Below the pieces are notes generated by a model. The model searched no databases, was not told the DNA's origin, and worked only from the letters and a program-made list of their open reading frames with translations. DNA of 64,000 nt, from positions 2,766,001 to 2,830,000 of the forward strand of contig NZ_CP040058.1 in NCBI RefSeq assembly GCF_005280655.1, read 5' to 3'. The stretch's first letter is position 1. Each line of letters starts with the position of its first letter. Position numbers and translations under genes: made by a program. Below, in pieces: positions 1-8,296 of this stretch. The DNA is from Anaerostipes rhamnosivorans (lineage in GTDB: Bacteria; Bacillota; Clostridia; Lachnospirales; Lachnospiraceae).

Positions 1-49
1 TCTGATTTCTTTTCTCCCCAGAAGCTTTACGCTCAGAAGACATCTTCAT
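1..49 (-). CDS. possible start of a gene cut by the window edge
   Basis: An ATG at 49 (or 43) opens a reading frame running off the left edge of the window on the minus strand, giving about 16 polar, basic residues. It lies downstream of spoIIID on the same strand. There is no clear ribosome site and no recognisable motif, so this may be chance. Apart from it and the hairpin at 172-207 I see nothing in positions 1-184. Confidence 0.2.
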   Translation of the reverse strand, partial: MKMSSERKASGEKRNQ

Positions 50-171
50 TCAGATGCCATACAAGACAATATCTGACACTGTCCAAACCGATATCCTCTC
101 TTCTGAAATACAATGAACAGCTGCTACATAACCAGACGGGAAATGCCAACGCCGGCCGCTGACCCAAAAGG

Positions 172-207
172 ATACAAAAGCAATTCACCCCTGAATTGCT
201 TTTGTAT
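172..207. terminator. hairpin terminator at the end of spoIIID
   Basis: A perfect 15-bp stem (172-186 with 193-207) encloses a 6-base loop. The T-run (207-214) is on the plus strand, so it works best for plus-strand transcripts, but it also covers the spoIIID stop codon and may end that transcript. No plus-strand gene upstream is visible to explain the orientation. Confidence 0.5.
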
Positions 208-460
208 TTTTTTTAATCTTTTCGTATTTTCCACGGGTCGCCATTCCGCCCCGTATGTGGCGTTCCGATTTGTTGAGATCCAGTACCTCTCTGGCCCTTC
301 TGGCCAGGGACTGGTTGATCTTTTCCAACCGTTCCGTCACATCTTTATGTACGGTAGATTTAGAGATTCCGAACACCTTGGCAGTTTGTCTGACTGTAGC
401 TTTTTTATCTACGATATAATTGCCGACTTCTACCGCGCGTTCTTCAATGTACTCTTTCAT
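185..460 (-). CDS. spoIIID: sporulation transcriptional regulator SpoIIID
   Basis: Small DNA-binding protein of 91 residues that in the family modulates sigma-E and sigma-K genes in the mother cell. The sequence shows the hallmark N-terminus (MKEYIEERAVEVGNYI) and the central helix-turn-helix around TVRQTAKVFGISKSTVHKDV, followed by the conserved basic tail. The ATG at 460 is chosen because AGGGGA lies 6 bases upstream; an in-frame ATG 15 bases earlier has no site. The ribosome site sits in the 3' arm of the hairpin at 467-502. Strong family match; spore formation is inferred. Confidence 0.95.
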   Translation of the reverse strand: MKEYIEERAVEVGNYIVDKKATVRQTAKVFGISKSTVHKDVTERLEKINQSLARRAREVLDLNKSERHIRGGMATRGKYEKIKKNTKAIQG

Positions 461-466
461 AAAAAT

Positions 467-502
467 CCCCTGCATTCTCTGTTTTTACAGTGTATGCAGG
501 GG
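467..502 (-). terminator. hairpin between carboxypeptidase gene and spoIIID
   Basis: Nine-base arms (467-475 with 494-502), with extra inner pairing of CTGT with ACAG, are followed on the minus strand by ATTTTT. This reads as a terminator for the carboxypeptidase gene. The same 3' arm supplies the spoIIID ribosome site, so it could also gate spoIIID translation on read-through transcripts. Confidence 0.6.
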
Positions 503-520
503 AATTTCTGTTTAGACTTC

Positions 521-1429
521 CTATAATCCTTGATATATAGATTCCGCGTCCAGTACATGTAACGGCTTGGTTTGATGATCACCTCTGGCGCCCGCCGTCA
601 CCAAAAGATACTCCTTTCCGTGTATCTTAACCCAGCTTGCCAGGCAGAGTCCCGCTTCGCTTGTATATCCGGTCTTCCCGCCGAGGAAACTGCCGTTCTC
701 AGGTTTAAGCTGATTTTTATACTTTGTCAGGGTACTGCGAAGTAGAAGCCCCTGTGGATGCTTTCCAGTGGGGCCTGTGCGGTACTGCATGGTCTGGAAA
801 ACCTTTCTGAATTTTGGATTCTTTAACGCATAACGGAGCAGGACCTCCAGGTCTTTGGCTGTTGTAACATGCTGTGGATCGTGCAGGCCTGTTGAATTTA
901 CAAAATTCGTATGTTTCATTCCGATTTCTTCCGCTTTCTGGTTCATCAGCCTGGTAAACTTTTCTTCGTTTCCAGACAGATACTTCGCAAGCCGGATACA
1001 GCATTCTGCTCCTGACGGCAGCATGGCGCCGTAATAGAGGTCCCTAATTTTTACTCTCTCTCCAGGCAGAAAACCCGCCACAGAAGCGTGCTGTTCGGTC
1101 AACGTGTGAAAAACATCATCCGTCATAATGATTTCCCTGCTGTCATCTGAAATTGATTCTACAGCTACCAGGACCGTCATGATCTTTGTCAACGACGCAG
1201 GATAAATCTTTTTTTCTCCCCGTTTATTCATCAGGACCCTTCCGGTCCCGCGTTCTGCGAGCACGACAAATTCACTGTATATATTTTGTTCTGAAATCTG
1301 CTTGAGATTTGATACCTGCCTCGGAGTATCACCTTGGATCTGTATATCCTCTTGAAACCAATCTCCTCCTTTTGCCCACAATACGGCGGTAAAGATGATG
1401 ACCAGCAGCCACACACTTTTTCTTTTCAT
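521..1429 (-). CDS. D-alanyl-D-alanine carboxypeptidase (S11 family)
   Basis: Penicillin-binding carboxypeptidase that removes the terminal D-Ala of peptidoglycan stem peptides outside the membrane. N-terminal signal/anchor (MKRKSVWLLVIIFTAVLWA), then the SxxK motif ASLTK and the KTG motif in GGKTGYTSEAG are visible. The middle SxN motif is replaced by SGA in LPSGAECC. The length of 302 residues is shorter than many DacA/DacF proteins and lacks much of their C-terminal beta domain. Start at 1429 is supported by AGGAGG eight bases upstream; longer in-frame extensions have no ribosome site. It lies immediately upstream of spoIIID, so a sporulation or cortex role is possible but not shown. Confidence 0.88.
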   Translation of the reverse strand: MKRKSVWLLVIIFTAVLWAKGGDWFQEDIQIQGDTPRQVSNLKQISEQNIYSEFVVLAERGTGRVLMNKRGEKKIYPASLTKIMTVLVAVESISDDSREIIMTDDVFHTLTEQHASVAGFLPGERVKIRDLYYGAMLPSGAECCIRLAKYLSGNEEKFTRLMNQKAEEIGMKHTNFVNSTGLHDPQHVTTAKDLEVLLRYALKNPKFRKVFQTMQYRTGPTGKHPQGLLLRSTLTKYKNQLKPENGSFLGGKTGYTSEAGLCLASWVKIHGKEYLLVTAGARGDHQTKPLHVLDAESIYQGL

Positions 1430-1604
1430 TCTAGTTCCTCCTGTTTTTATCCTGTAAGCTTTTCTTAACACTTTCAGTATAAAAAAGATCAGAGAATCTG
1501 TGGTGAAAAAACCTTGTGTTGGCTGCGATCTTGCCCAGAAAAAAACAGAGACAAACGTTTGGGCCAAATAACCGACGTTTGTCTCCGTTTCTTACCATAT
1601 GCTG

Positions 1605-2561
1605 CTAAAAATAGATCAGCCTCTCTTTTGGCTGTGTTCCCTGTTCAATACGCAGCGCCTGGAGCACCGGCCCCCGCTCACCACCATAGGCCTTATGGTT
1701 TTCCATGCAAATCTTTGCAGTGAGAACAGCCCATGTGCCGTCCTTGACCTTTTTAATAGAGGAAGACTTTGCATGCTGCATTTTGCAGATGAAACCGATA
1801 AAAGTGATATCATCCTCACAGCAGGTCATGGCAGAACGCCCCGGCAGGATCAGCCCGGCAGGAATTCCGTTTGGCCTTCTGACGAACACATTGGAAAGTT
1901 CCACGACTTTCCCCAGATACACGTTGGGCCGCTCTAGGACGTCGATATACCAGATCCCAAAATCCTCCTCTTCCACCTTGATAATCTCAGCCTCCGGATC
2001 ATATGGAAGCATCTCATTCATCTCAAACTCTCTGCCGTCCGCCCGCTCAAAGCCCACCTGTGCCCTCCGGTTGACCGCCTTGATACTCCTTCTGTAGGAA
2101 GATGCATTAGTCTCATCGGTACAGCGGTTAAATATGACCATATCGGCCATCTTAAACATTTCCACCATCATAGAGCGCATATTTTTCAAATACAACTCCG
2201 CAGTGGATGCGTCCACCATAACAATGATCTGGTACAGCTCCATATTCGTCTCATCAATTACATCCATCACATCCTCGATCTGGTACATTCCGTTATATTC
2301 GATCATGATACGGTCCGGATGATAGTTCTTCTCACAGTTTTCCACAAAGGCCGGTGAGAAATCATTCATATCATCCACCTGTATAACAAAGGAATTACTT
2401 TCCTCCAGAAAATCTTTTTCATATTCTTCTTCCCCTTCTTCAAATGAAAGGATCATTGTCCGCTCACCGTCCGCAAAATACTCCTGGCCCAAAGTGTCTT
2501 TGATAAAAGAGGTTTTGCCGCTCTCCAGAAATCCCCAGATAAGGTATACCGGCATTTCCAT
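1605..2561 (-). CDS. atypical CobW/G3E-like GTPase with YcgQ-like C-terminus
   Basis: P-loop GTPase-like protein of 318 residues. A Walker A-type motif GFLESGKTSF sits near the N-terminus and an NRCTD sequence resembles the NKxD guanine motif. Unlike its upstream neighbour it has no CxCC metal motif and no His-rich loop. The C-terminal 120 residues (VYLGKVVELSNVFVRRPNG, then MTCCEDDITFIGF) resemble the OB-like domain of the YcgQ/DUF1980 family; that is my inference from pattern. The gene starts 13 bases after the first CobW gene, behind AAGGAGGTG, so the two are co-expressed. Likely metal or cofactor trafficking; substrate unknown. Confidence 0.75.
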   Translation of the reverse strand: MEMPVYLIWGFLESGKTSFIKDTLGQEYFADGERTMILSFEEGEEEYEKDFLEESNSFVIQVDDMNDFSPAFVENCEKNYHPDRIMIEYNGMYQIEDVMDVIDETNMELYQIIVMVDASTAELYLKNMRSMMVEMFKMADMVIFNRCTDETNASSYRRSIKAVNRRAQVGFERADGREFEMNEMLPYDPEAEIIKVEEEDFGIWYIDVLERPNVYLGKVVELSNVFVRRPNGIPAGLILPGRSAMTCCEDDITFIGFICKMQHAKSSSIKKVKDGTWAVLTAKICMENHKAYGGERGPVLQALRIEQGTQPKERLIYF

Positions 2562-2574
2562 GTTATACACCTCC

Positions 2575-3594
2575 TTATGACAGCCCGAAAAGTTTTTGGA
2601 TCTTTTCTGTATCAAGCTTAGCACCTATGACACAGATCCTTCCGGTGTAATCTGCGTCTCCCCGGCGAATCTCATATTCTCCGGGCACCAGGTCAAAGTG
2701 AATCCAGGTCTTATTTCCACTCTCCACGATCCCCTTTGCCCGCAGGATCGTACCGAAGGAATCTTTCTCTGACAACTGTTTCAGGATATTCTCCAATGAT
2801 TCTTCCTCAAACTTCTTCAGTGTCTCTATCCCCCAGCTTGTAAACACTTCGTCCGCATGGTGATGATGGTGGTCCCCATGTTCATGTTCATGGTGATGGT
2901 GGTGCTCATGTTCATGATGATGATCCTCCCCGTGCTCATGGTGGTGTCCGCACCCCGGACAGATCTCTTCCTTGTCAAAAAGCTCCCTTGAAAGCTGGTT
3001 CCCTTCCTCCATCACAGAAAGGATTTTTTCTCCGTCAAGTTCCTCCCACGGAGTGGTGATCACTGCCGCCTTCTGGTTGTGCTCCCTGATCAGTTCTACT
3101 GCCTTTTGAAGTTTCTCCTCCTGCAGCTGCCCTGTTCTGCTTAAAATGATTGTACCCGCATATTCTATCTGGTTATTGTAGAATTCCCCGAAATTCTTCA
3201 TATACATCTGACACTTTTTTGCATCTGCCACGGTGACAAAACTGTTCAGAGAAAGACTACAATTCTCAGCCTCCTTCTGTACTGCCTTGATCACGTCAGA
3301 TAATTTCCCGACACCGGAAGGCTCAATGATGATACGGTCCGGGGCGTATTTGGATACAACTTCTTTTAGAGCAGTGCCAAAGTCCCCTACCAGGGAACAA
3401 CAGATACACCCGGAATTCATTTCTGTCACCTGGATTCCTGCCTCTTTTAAGAAACCGCTGTCAATGCCAATCTCCCCAAATTCATTCTCTATTAGAACGA
3501 TCTTCTCCTGTCCCAAAGCCTCTTTTAAAAGCTTTTTGATCAGCGTTGTCTTACCCGCTCCTAAAAAACCTGAAATAATATCTATCTTTGTCAT
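2575..3594 (-). CDS. CobW-family (COG0523) metallochaperone-type GTPase
   Basis: Zinc/cobalt-type G3E GTPase, 339 residues. It shows Walker A GFLGAGKTTL, the family CxCC metal motif in NSGCICCSL, and a long histidine/glutamate loop beginning CPGCGHHHEHGEDHHHE (DNA about 2855-2960). In the family such loops bind Zn, Co or Ni and the protein delivers metal to client enzymes. ATG at 3594 is chosen over a TTG at 3618, because the GGAAGG purine stretch precedes it. No convincing Zur-type palindrome was found upstream, so metal regulation is not shown. It is paired with the CxCC-less paralogue downstream. Confidence 0.9.
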   Translation of the reverse strand: MTKIDIISGFLGAGKTTLIKKLLKEALGQEKIVLIENEFGEIGIDSGFLKEAGIQVTEMNSGCICCSLVGDFGTALKEVVSKYAPDRIIIEPSGVGKLSDVIKAVQKEAENCSLSLNSFVTVADAKKCQMYMKNFGEFYNNQIEYAGTIILSRTGQLQEEKLQKAVELIREHNQKAAVITTPWEELDGEKILSVMEEGNQLSRELFDKEEICPGCGHHHEHGEDHHHEHEHHHHHEHEHGDHHHHHADEVFTSWGIETLKKFEEESLENILKQLSEKDSFGTILRAKGIVESGNKTWIHFDLVPGEYEIRRGDADYTGRICVIGAKLDTEKIQKLFGLS

Positions 3595-3635
3595 GTTCCT
3601 TACTTCCTTCCCTTCCAATTGTAAAAGATAAAAAC

Positions 3636-3674
3636 AACCCGTGTGAGCCTGTTAAAATCAACATTACACGGGTT
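3636..3674 (-). terminator. terminator after the coiled-coil gene
   Basis: Arms AACCCGTGT (3636-3644) and ACACGGGTT (3666-3674) are followed on the minus strand by GTTTTTAT. It separates the coiled-coil gene from the CobW gene, whose start is only about 40 bases further on; partial read-through or a promoter inside this stretch must drive the CobW pair. Confidence 0.7.
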
Positions 3675-3693
3675 TTATATATGCAGTTAAAAA

Positions 3694-4251
3694 TTAATTT
3701 GCCTTTGCCAAATAGTTCTTAATTGTTGTTACATCTACTTTAAGAGATTCAATATCGTCATTGCCTTCTTGATAACGTTTGTATGTATCTAAATAACAGG
3801 ACTCGATCTCTTTTAAACGCGGCAGTATTTCATTTTCCTGTGTAATTTCTAATTTAGTAACACTGTCTTTTAGTTCCCGTACATCTTTCTTTAGGGAAGT
3901 TACATCTTTCTTTATAGACGTGACTTCTTCCTTCACTGATGTTAGATCTTCTCTCACAGACGTGACTTCTTCCTTCACTGATGTTAGATCTTCTCTCACA
4001 GACGTGACTTCTTCCTTCACTGATGTTAGATCTTCTCTCACAGACGTGACTTCTTCCTTCACTGATGTTAGATCTTCTCTCACAGACGTGACTTCTTCCT
4101 TTACAGCTGTTAGATCTTCTTTCACAGATGTGACTTCTTCCTTTACAGCTGTCAGATCTTCTTTCAGAGTACTTATATCCGCACCCATACTTACCATATT
4201 TACAGATAATTCAGACATCATTTCCAACATAGTGTTCTCAAAATCGTTCAT
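3694..4251 (-). CDS. heptad-repeat coiled-coil protein
   Basis: Protein of 185 residues, nearly all predicted helix. A short N-terminal segment (MNDFENTMLEMMSELS) is followed by repeats of VTSVREDLTSVKEE, two heptads per repeat, with V/L at a and d positions, then a less regular coiled coil. There is no signal peptide or membrane segment. The six DNA units of 42 bp are listed separately. AGGAGGTGAC lies upstream of ATG 4251; a longer reading frame to 4293 lacks a ribosome site. Function unknown; similar low-complexity coiled coils occur in hypothetical proteins and phage-like contexts, but nothing here ties it to a phage. Confidence 0.75.
   Translation of the reverse strand: MNDFENTMLEMMSELSVNMVSMGADISTLKEDLTAVKEEVTSVKEDLTAVKEEVTSVREDLTSVKEEVTSVREDLTSVKEEVTSVREDLTSVKEEVTSVREDLTSVKEEVTSIKKDVTSLKKDVRELKDSVTKLEITQENEILPRLKEIESCYLDTYKRYQEGNDDIESLKVDVTTIKNYLAKAN
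3917..4168 (-). repeat. six 42-bp tandem repeats inside a coding region
   Basis: Units start at 3917, 3959, 4001, 4043, 4085 and 4127. The first four are identical to the base; the last two have diverged. Each encodes two heptads, so a change in copy number keeps frame and lengthens the coiled coil by 14 residues (about 2 nm). The exact identity of four units implies recent expansion. Confidence 0.95.
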
Positions 4252-4329
4252 TATGTCACCTCCTACTATATAAATACAGGGTTCAGTTCCCAACGGCTAG
4301 TTGGACTTAATCCTTTCGTTGTTTTAATT

Positions 4330-4358
4330 GTATAACACAGTATAATTTCATTTGTTAA
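4330..4358 (-). promoter_or_regulatory. candidate sigma-A promoter of the coiled-coil gene
   Basis: On the minus strand, TTAACA (4358-4353) and TATACA (4335-4330) are 17 bases apart, predicting a start near 4322 and a leader of about 70 bases. The leader holds the small inverted repeat CCAAC-GGCTA-GTTGG at 4290-4304. Confidence 0.45.
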
Positions 4359-4432
4359 TATAGCAATATATTAGCATAGAATGCATGCAAAGTCTACGGG
4401 CAATGTTGATTATATTGTATTTATTTCCATAA

Positions 4433-4475
4433 ATACCCACATAGGTTTGGGTATACCTTCTACTTATGATATAAT
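4433..4475 (+). promoter_or_regulatory. promoter and overlapping operator of the LytTR operon
   Basis: TTGGGT (4447-4452), 17 bases, TATAAT (4470-4475) with an extended TG. An inverted repeat ATACCCA (4433-4439) / TGGGTAT (4448-4454) with an 8-base spacer overlaps the -35 box, as expected of an operator. The leader to the start codon is about 190 bases and contains no structure I recognise. Confidence 0.6.
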
Positions 4476-4669
4476 CGTTATATCGATGACAGGTTTTATT
4501 TTATCAAATATCCTGGCCGCATGTTTTTTGTCCTGAACGTAACAAACACGGATTACTTCGCGTTGCGTTTGCGTAATTATAGGTTATTTTTATGACATGC
4601 CTGCTTTCATCTTTTATAGTGGTTCTTGTATAGGAGTCAATAGAGATCAGGCAGACAGAAAGGAGTTTT

Positions 4670-5428
4670 ATGTTAGAAATCATTCTCTGTGACGATGACC
4701 CTTTTATCTTAAAGATCATCAAAGAACAGGTGGAACATATTTTATCAGAATCTATCTCCGAGGGCCGCGTGGCATGTGTTGCCTCCGGCTATCAGGAATT
4801 GTTTCTCTATTTAAAAAAGAATCCCGGCGACTATCTATTCTTTTTAGATCTGGATTTCGGGAGCAATGAATTTAACGGGATTGACATCGCAAAACAGATT
4901 AAAAAGAATTTTCCAGGGTCAAAGATTGTATTTGTCACCAACCATTATGAACTGGCACTAAACGTTCTAAAATCCGGGGTCGAGCCTTTTGGCTTTATTG
5001 AAAAAACCACAGACATCACAAAAATGAACCAATGTTGCTACCAGTATATCTATCTGGCAAAAAAAAGTTTACCGTCCGGCGATCCAGAGGCAGATGCGGA
5101 CTCTATTACTTTGAAGATCGGCACTGATGAAGAAGTCTCACTTCCCAAAGCTGATATCCTGTATGTGGAAGCAGTCAAGACAAAATCCCACTGCATATGC
5201 TATCACACAGTCAACGGTTCTTCCATCACCGTGCGGGAGACCATCGATCACGCTTTAGAATGTCTGGGTGACGGATTCATGAAGAGCCATCGTTCCGTCA
5301 TCGTGCAAAAATGCCATATGATCGGTCTCTCGGACGGAATGATCAAGTTTATCAACGGGGACACCGCTCCCTGTTCTTTCCGGCAGAGGAACGAGATAAA
5401 AGGAGTCATCTATGGAAACAAAGACTAG
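4670..5428 (+). CDS. LytTR-family response regulator
   Basis: Response regulator of 252 residues. The receiver domain (1-125) has the acidic pocket CDDD at 7-10 and the likely phospho-acceptor Asp60 in LFFLDLDFG; the C-terminal third (about 150-250) is a LytTR DNA-binding domain with the hallmark FMKSHRSVIV segment. In the family these control quorum, bacteriocin or cell-wall genes. AAAGGAG precedes the ATG. The stop overlaps the kinase gene by 17 bases, so they form a coupled two-component pair. No peptide precursor or AgrB-like processing gene lies beside it. Confidence 0.92.
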   Translation: MLEIILCDDDPFILKIIKEQVEHILSESISEGRVACVASGYQELFLYLKKNPGDYLFFLDLDFGSNEFNGIDIAKQIKKNFPGSKIVFVTNHYELALNVLKSGVEPFGFIEKTTDITKMNQCCYQYIYLAKKSLPSGDPEADADSITLKIGTDEEVSLPKADILYVEAVKTKSHCICYHTVNGSSITVRETIDHALECLGDGFMKSHRSVIVQKCHMIGLSDGMIKFINGDTAPCSFRQRNEIKGVIYGNKD

Positions 5429-6869
5429 AAAAATCATGTGGGTCCTGTATCCCGCCGCTCTCGGGCTGATCTGGTATATATTGTTTTGGCGGATTATTTA
5501 CATGACAGGCACCACCTTTATGCAGTACTTTGTGATGAGCCTTGTTTCCATTTTATCCATCGCCATTTTAAATCTGCTCCGATTACGGCTTCCTGATTAT
5601 TTACTGCTGTTTTCTGCCATCTTGCTGGTTGTGTCGAAACCCTCTTATATTGAGGCATTTTCAGATTTCCTTATTTTCTTTCTGATCTTCGGCATCAGCT
5701 ACTACAGAAGAGAACTTCAGAATGGCAAAGTATTTTTTTCATGGATCACTTTTATTCTATATGTGGTCAACCGGCTGTTCCTCCGGGCAATTTATAATTC
5801 ATTCATGAGTTTTTATTTCGACTATGCAAACGGGCAGCAGGCTGAGTATTTGATCAAAATCGGGATTTTTGTGCTGCTATCGGCGGCTGTGATTCTGGTT
5901 GACGCTCTGTTTGTCTTTTTGATCCGCAGGCTGTTCGGCAAATATCTTTTAAAGGTGTCCATACTGGAAAAATCCTATCCAAAGATCGCCCGTAATTTTA
6001 TCATCTGCACAATTCTGTTGTTTGGATTCGGACTGATCTTTCAGTATCAGCTTTTTATGCTGCTAGTACATTATTATATGGATAGTTACTCCAGTTTTTA
6101 TAACCAGGTCAATTCATGTATTAATGTTATAACAATTTGTGTGCTATTAATCCAGATCATCATTCTGGTCACTCTTTTGATGTTTTCCAAGTACCGTTTT
6201 ACCATTGACGCAAAACGGAGGAATGAAGAAAATCTGCTTCTCTACAGCAATGACCTGGAGAAGAATCTGAACGAGATCCGGAACTTAAAACACGATATGA
6301 AAAATATTTTATTTACTCTGAGCCATCTAATCGAGAACAGCCATGATGAACCATTAAAAGAGTATTTTAAGCAAACGGTCAACCCGTACTTTCAGAGTGA
6401 ATTAAAGAAAAACGATTTATACGCCCAGCTGCAACAGGCAGACGATGAGCAGCTGAGAGCTTTTCTATATTATAAAATTTCTTCCGGCTTTCGGGAACAC
6501 TTGGACATCCATCTGTCCTTTGACGGCGCTTTCAAAGAAAGCCTGATCACTGATCATATTGATTTCCTGGATTTCATCCGCATTCTGGGGATCTTTCTCG
6601 ACAACGCCATGGAAGAAGCTGAGTTTACTGCGGAAAAACGGATCGATATCCGGTTTGTTTCAAATAGAGACACTTATGAAACTGTCATCTCAAACTCTAT
6701 CCGGAAAGAAAAGGATGTGGTGCCTGGTATCTCGGACAAAGGCCTGGGACGAGGCAACGGGCTGATGATCGTTCATAAAATATTGGAAAAGTATCCGAAC
6801 ATCATTTTAAACTCCTATACAAACAACGGGAAATTCGTCCAGCATCTTGAAATAAGCCAGACGGAATGA
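5412..6869 (+). CDS. GHKL sensor histidine kinase (AgrC-like)
   Basis: Membrane kinase of 485 residues. The first 260 residues contain about six or seven hydrophobic segments. A coiled-coil linker follows with the phospho-acceptor in RNLKHDMKN (His294), and a GHKL ATPase domain with N-box FLDNAMEEA and glycine box GLGRGNGL. It partners the LytTR regulator upstream. The signal is unknown. Start 5412 lies behind AAAGGAG inside the end of the regulator gene. Confidence 0.92.
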   Translation: METKTRKIMWVLYPAALGLIWYILFWRIIYMTGTTFMQYFVMSLVSILSIAILNLLRLRLPDYLLLFSAILLVVSKPSYIEAFSDFLIFFLIFGISYYRRELQNGKVFFSWITFILYVVNRLFLRAIYNSFMSFYFDYANGQQAEYLIKIGIFVLLSAAVILVDALFVFLIRRLFGKYLLKVSILEKSYPKIARNFIICTILLFGFGLIFQYQLFMLLVHYYMDSYSSFYNQVNSCINVITICVLLIQIIILVTLLMFSKYRFTIDAKRRNEENLLLYSNDLEKNLNEIRNLKHDMKNILFTLSHLIENSHDEPLKEYFKQTVNPYFQSELKKNDLYAQLQQADDEQLRAFLYYKISSGFREHLDIHLSFDGAFKESLITDHIDFLDFIRILGIFLDNAMEEAEFTAEKRIDIRFVSNRDTYETVISNSIRKEKDVVPGISDKGLGRGNGLMIVHKILEKYPNIILNSYTNNGKFVQHLEISQTE

Positions 6870-6911
6870 TCCTGTATTGCCTGATCTCCCCACATTTAAA
6901 AGGAGATCACT

Positions 6912-8174
6912 ATGAAGAAAGAAAATTCAAACAAATATTTTAAACGGTTTTTCTGGGCAGTGTTTATTTTTTATCTGCTGATCCTTATCAAAATCGTACT
7001 TCTAAAAGATACGGAACTCTCTTCTCTCCCAATGTTTCTGACCGGAGAGAAAAAGGGATTCCGCTCACTAAATTTAATACCTTTCCAGACCTTTGTAAGC
7101 TTCTCGCGTATTGCAGGACAGGGAAATTTCTTATGGAGCCTTTCAAATCTTTTGGGGAACAGCCTGGTATTCCTCCCGTTTGGTTACCTTCTTGCCCTTC
7201 TGAGAGGATCCAAAGGCTCCAAACTTAAAATTATACTTCTCTCAGCTCTTTTGAGCCTTTTTTTCGAGACCAGCCAATATGTTTTTTATCTAGGATCCGC
7301 AGATATTGATGATCTCATTTTAAATGTGCTGGGAGCATGCACAGGGATCCTATGTTTTAAGCTACTAACTGCCTTATGCAGAAAAGACCAGCGCCGCATC
7401 TATGTCACCAGCCTGATCCTTGGGTGCATTTCATTTGCTGCTGCCAGTTCCATCGCTTATATAGAATTCGGAAACAGGCTGGGCCTTGTGCACTACAAAT
7501 CGGAAACCATAGGCGGGGAGGACATTCCAAAAAGAAATCCAGACTATAACGGTTACTTTGTTTCCGGAAGTGCTGAGGCAATCCACTGCACCAGTGACAT
7601 AGACGAAACGTATGGGGATCCCTCTTCCATATCCGTCACTTCTGACACGAAGGTCTTCTTTTTAAGTTATGAAAACGACAAAGCCAGTCTTCATCAGATA
7701 AACACGGTGTATAAACGCTGCAGTCTGTCCCAGCTTAAGTCCGTCAAAAAGAATTCCAAGGTGTCTGTCTGGTTTTCAAAAAAGAAGAATCACGCGGATA
7801 TCGTGGTCCTATCCGATCCTCCGGGAAACGACGAGGATATCATGACCTCTGAATCCTCTGCTAAAAAGAAAAAGCTGAATGGAACAGTCGTAGATATTCA
7901 ATCCGGAAGTTTTACCATCACCAAGATCAATACCTATAAAGACAAAAAAACAGGAGGTGACATCTCGGAAAGTACGGACATCCATATCACAGTAAAATAC
8001 AGGAAAGATCTGAAGGTCACTGTGTGTGATGCCTATGACATGGGAACAAAAACGAAATACCGAAAAGGAAGTATCCATGACGTAAAAAAAGGCCGCACCA
8101 TAGAACTTAAAGGAATGATAAAAAACAAAGTCTTTTATGCTGAATCCGCCACTATATATATCTTTCATAAATAA
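6912..8174 (+). CDS. VanZ-like membrane protein with extracytoplasmic tail
   Basis: The N-terminal part (to about residue 160) has VanZ-family features: several membrane helices and the acidic signature FETSQ plus ADIDDLILNVLG. After a last membrane helix near residue 170 comes a 240-residue soluble tail without recognised domain, possibly two beta-rich modules. VanZ proteins in glycopeptide-resistance clusters affect teicoplanin sensitivity by an unknown mechanism; here the gene ends a LytTR/GHKL operon (42-base gap, AAAAGGAG site), which suggests an envelope-stress output. Function otherwise unknown. Confidence 0.8.
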   Translation: MKKENSNKYFKRFFWAVFIFYLLILIKIVLLKDTELSSLPMFLTGEKKGFRSLNLIPFQTFVSFSRIAGQGNFLWSLSNLLGNSLVFLPFGYLLALLRGSKGSKLKIILLSALLSLFFETSQYVFYLGSADIDDLILNVLGACTGILCFKLLTALCRKDQRRIYVTSLILGCISFAAASSIAYIEFGNRLGLVHYKSETIGGEDIPKRNPDYNGYFVSGSAEAIHCTSDIDETYGDPSSISVTSDTKVFFLSYENDKASLHQINTVYKRCSLSQLKSVKKNSKVSVWFSKKKNHADIVVLSDPPGNDEDIMTSESSAKKKKLNGTVVDIQSGSFTITKINTYKDKKTGGDISESTDIHITVKYRKDLKVTVCDAYDMGTKTKYRKGSIHDVKKGRTIELKGMIKNKVFYAESATIYIFHK

Positions 8175-8261
8175 CAATACAGACAGACAACGGGAGGTTC
8201 CGGCCAATAGGCTTACACAAAATAAGCCATGGAGGACCCTCCTCTTCTTCTTTGCTGTTCG

Positions 8262-8290
8262 TTGACACATTGTATTATTTTTGATACAAT
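8262..8290 (+). promoter_or_regulatory. near-consensus sigma-A promoter upstream of the molybdenum hydroxylase operon
   Basis: TTGACA (8262-8267), a 17-base spacer and TACAAT (8285-8290), predicting a start near 8297 and a leader of about 210 bases before the first gene. Confidence 0.75.
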
Positions 8291-8296
8291 TTTAAA

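Noticed and set aside
113..526. 137-residue plus-strand frame over spoIIID
   Set aside because: It is antisense to spoIIID and its terminator hairpin, has no ribosome site and no recognisable protein features.
2855..2960. Possible microsatellite of CAT/CAC triplets
   Set aside because: The degenerate repeat encodes the His/Glu metal loop of the CobW protein and is in frame with a typical family position.
3920..4273. Thr/Ser/Asp-rich plus-strand frame over the 42-bp repeats
   Set aside because: A shadow of the tandem repeat; the minus-strand frame has a good ribosome site and regular heptads.
4504..4722. 72-residue minus-strand frame in the leader of the LytTR operon
   Set aside because: No ribosome site, low-information sequence and overlap with the real regulator start.
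7809..8270. 153-residue minus-strand frame over the end of the VanZ-like gene
   Set aside because: Antisense to a well-supported coding region; composition typical of a shadow frame.
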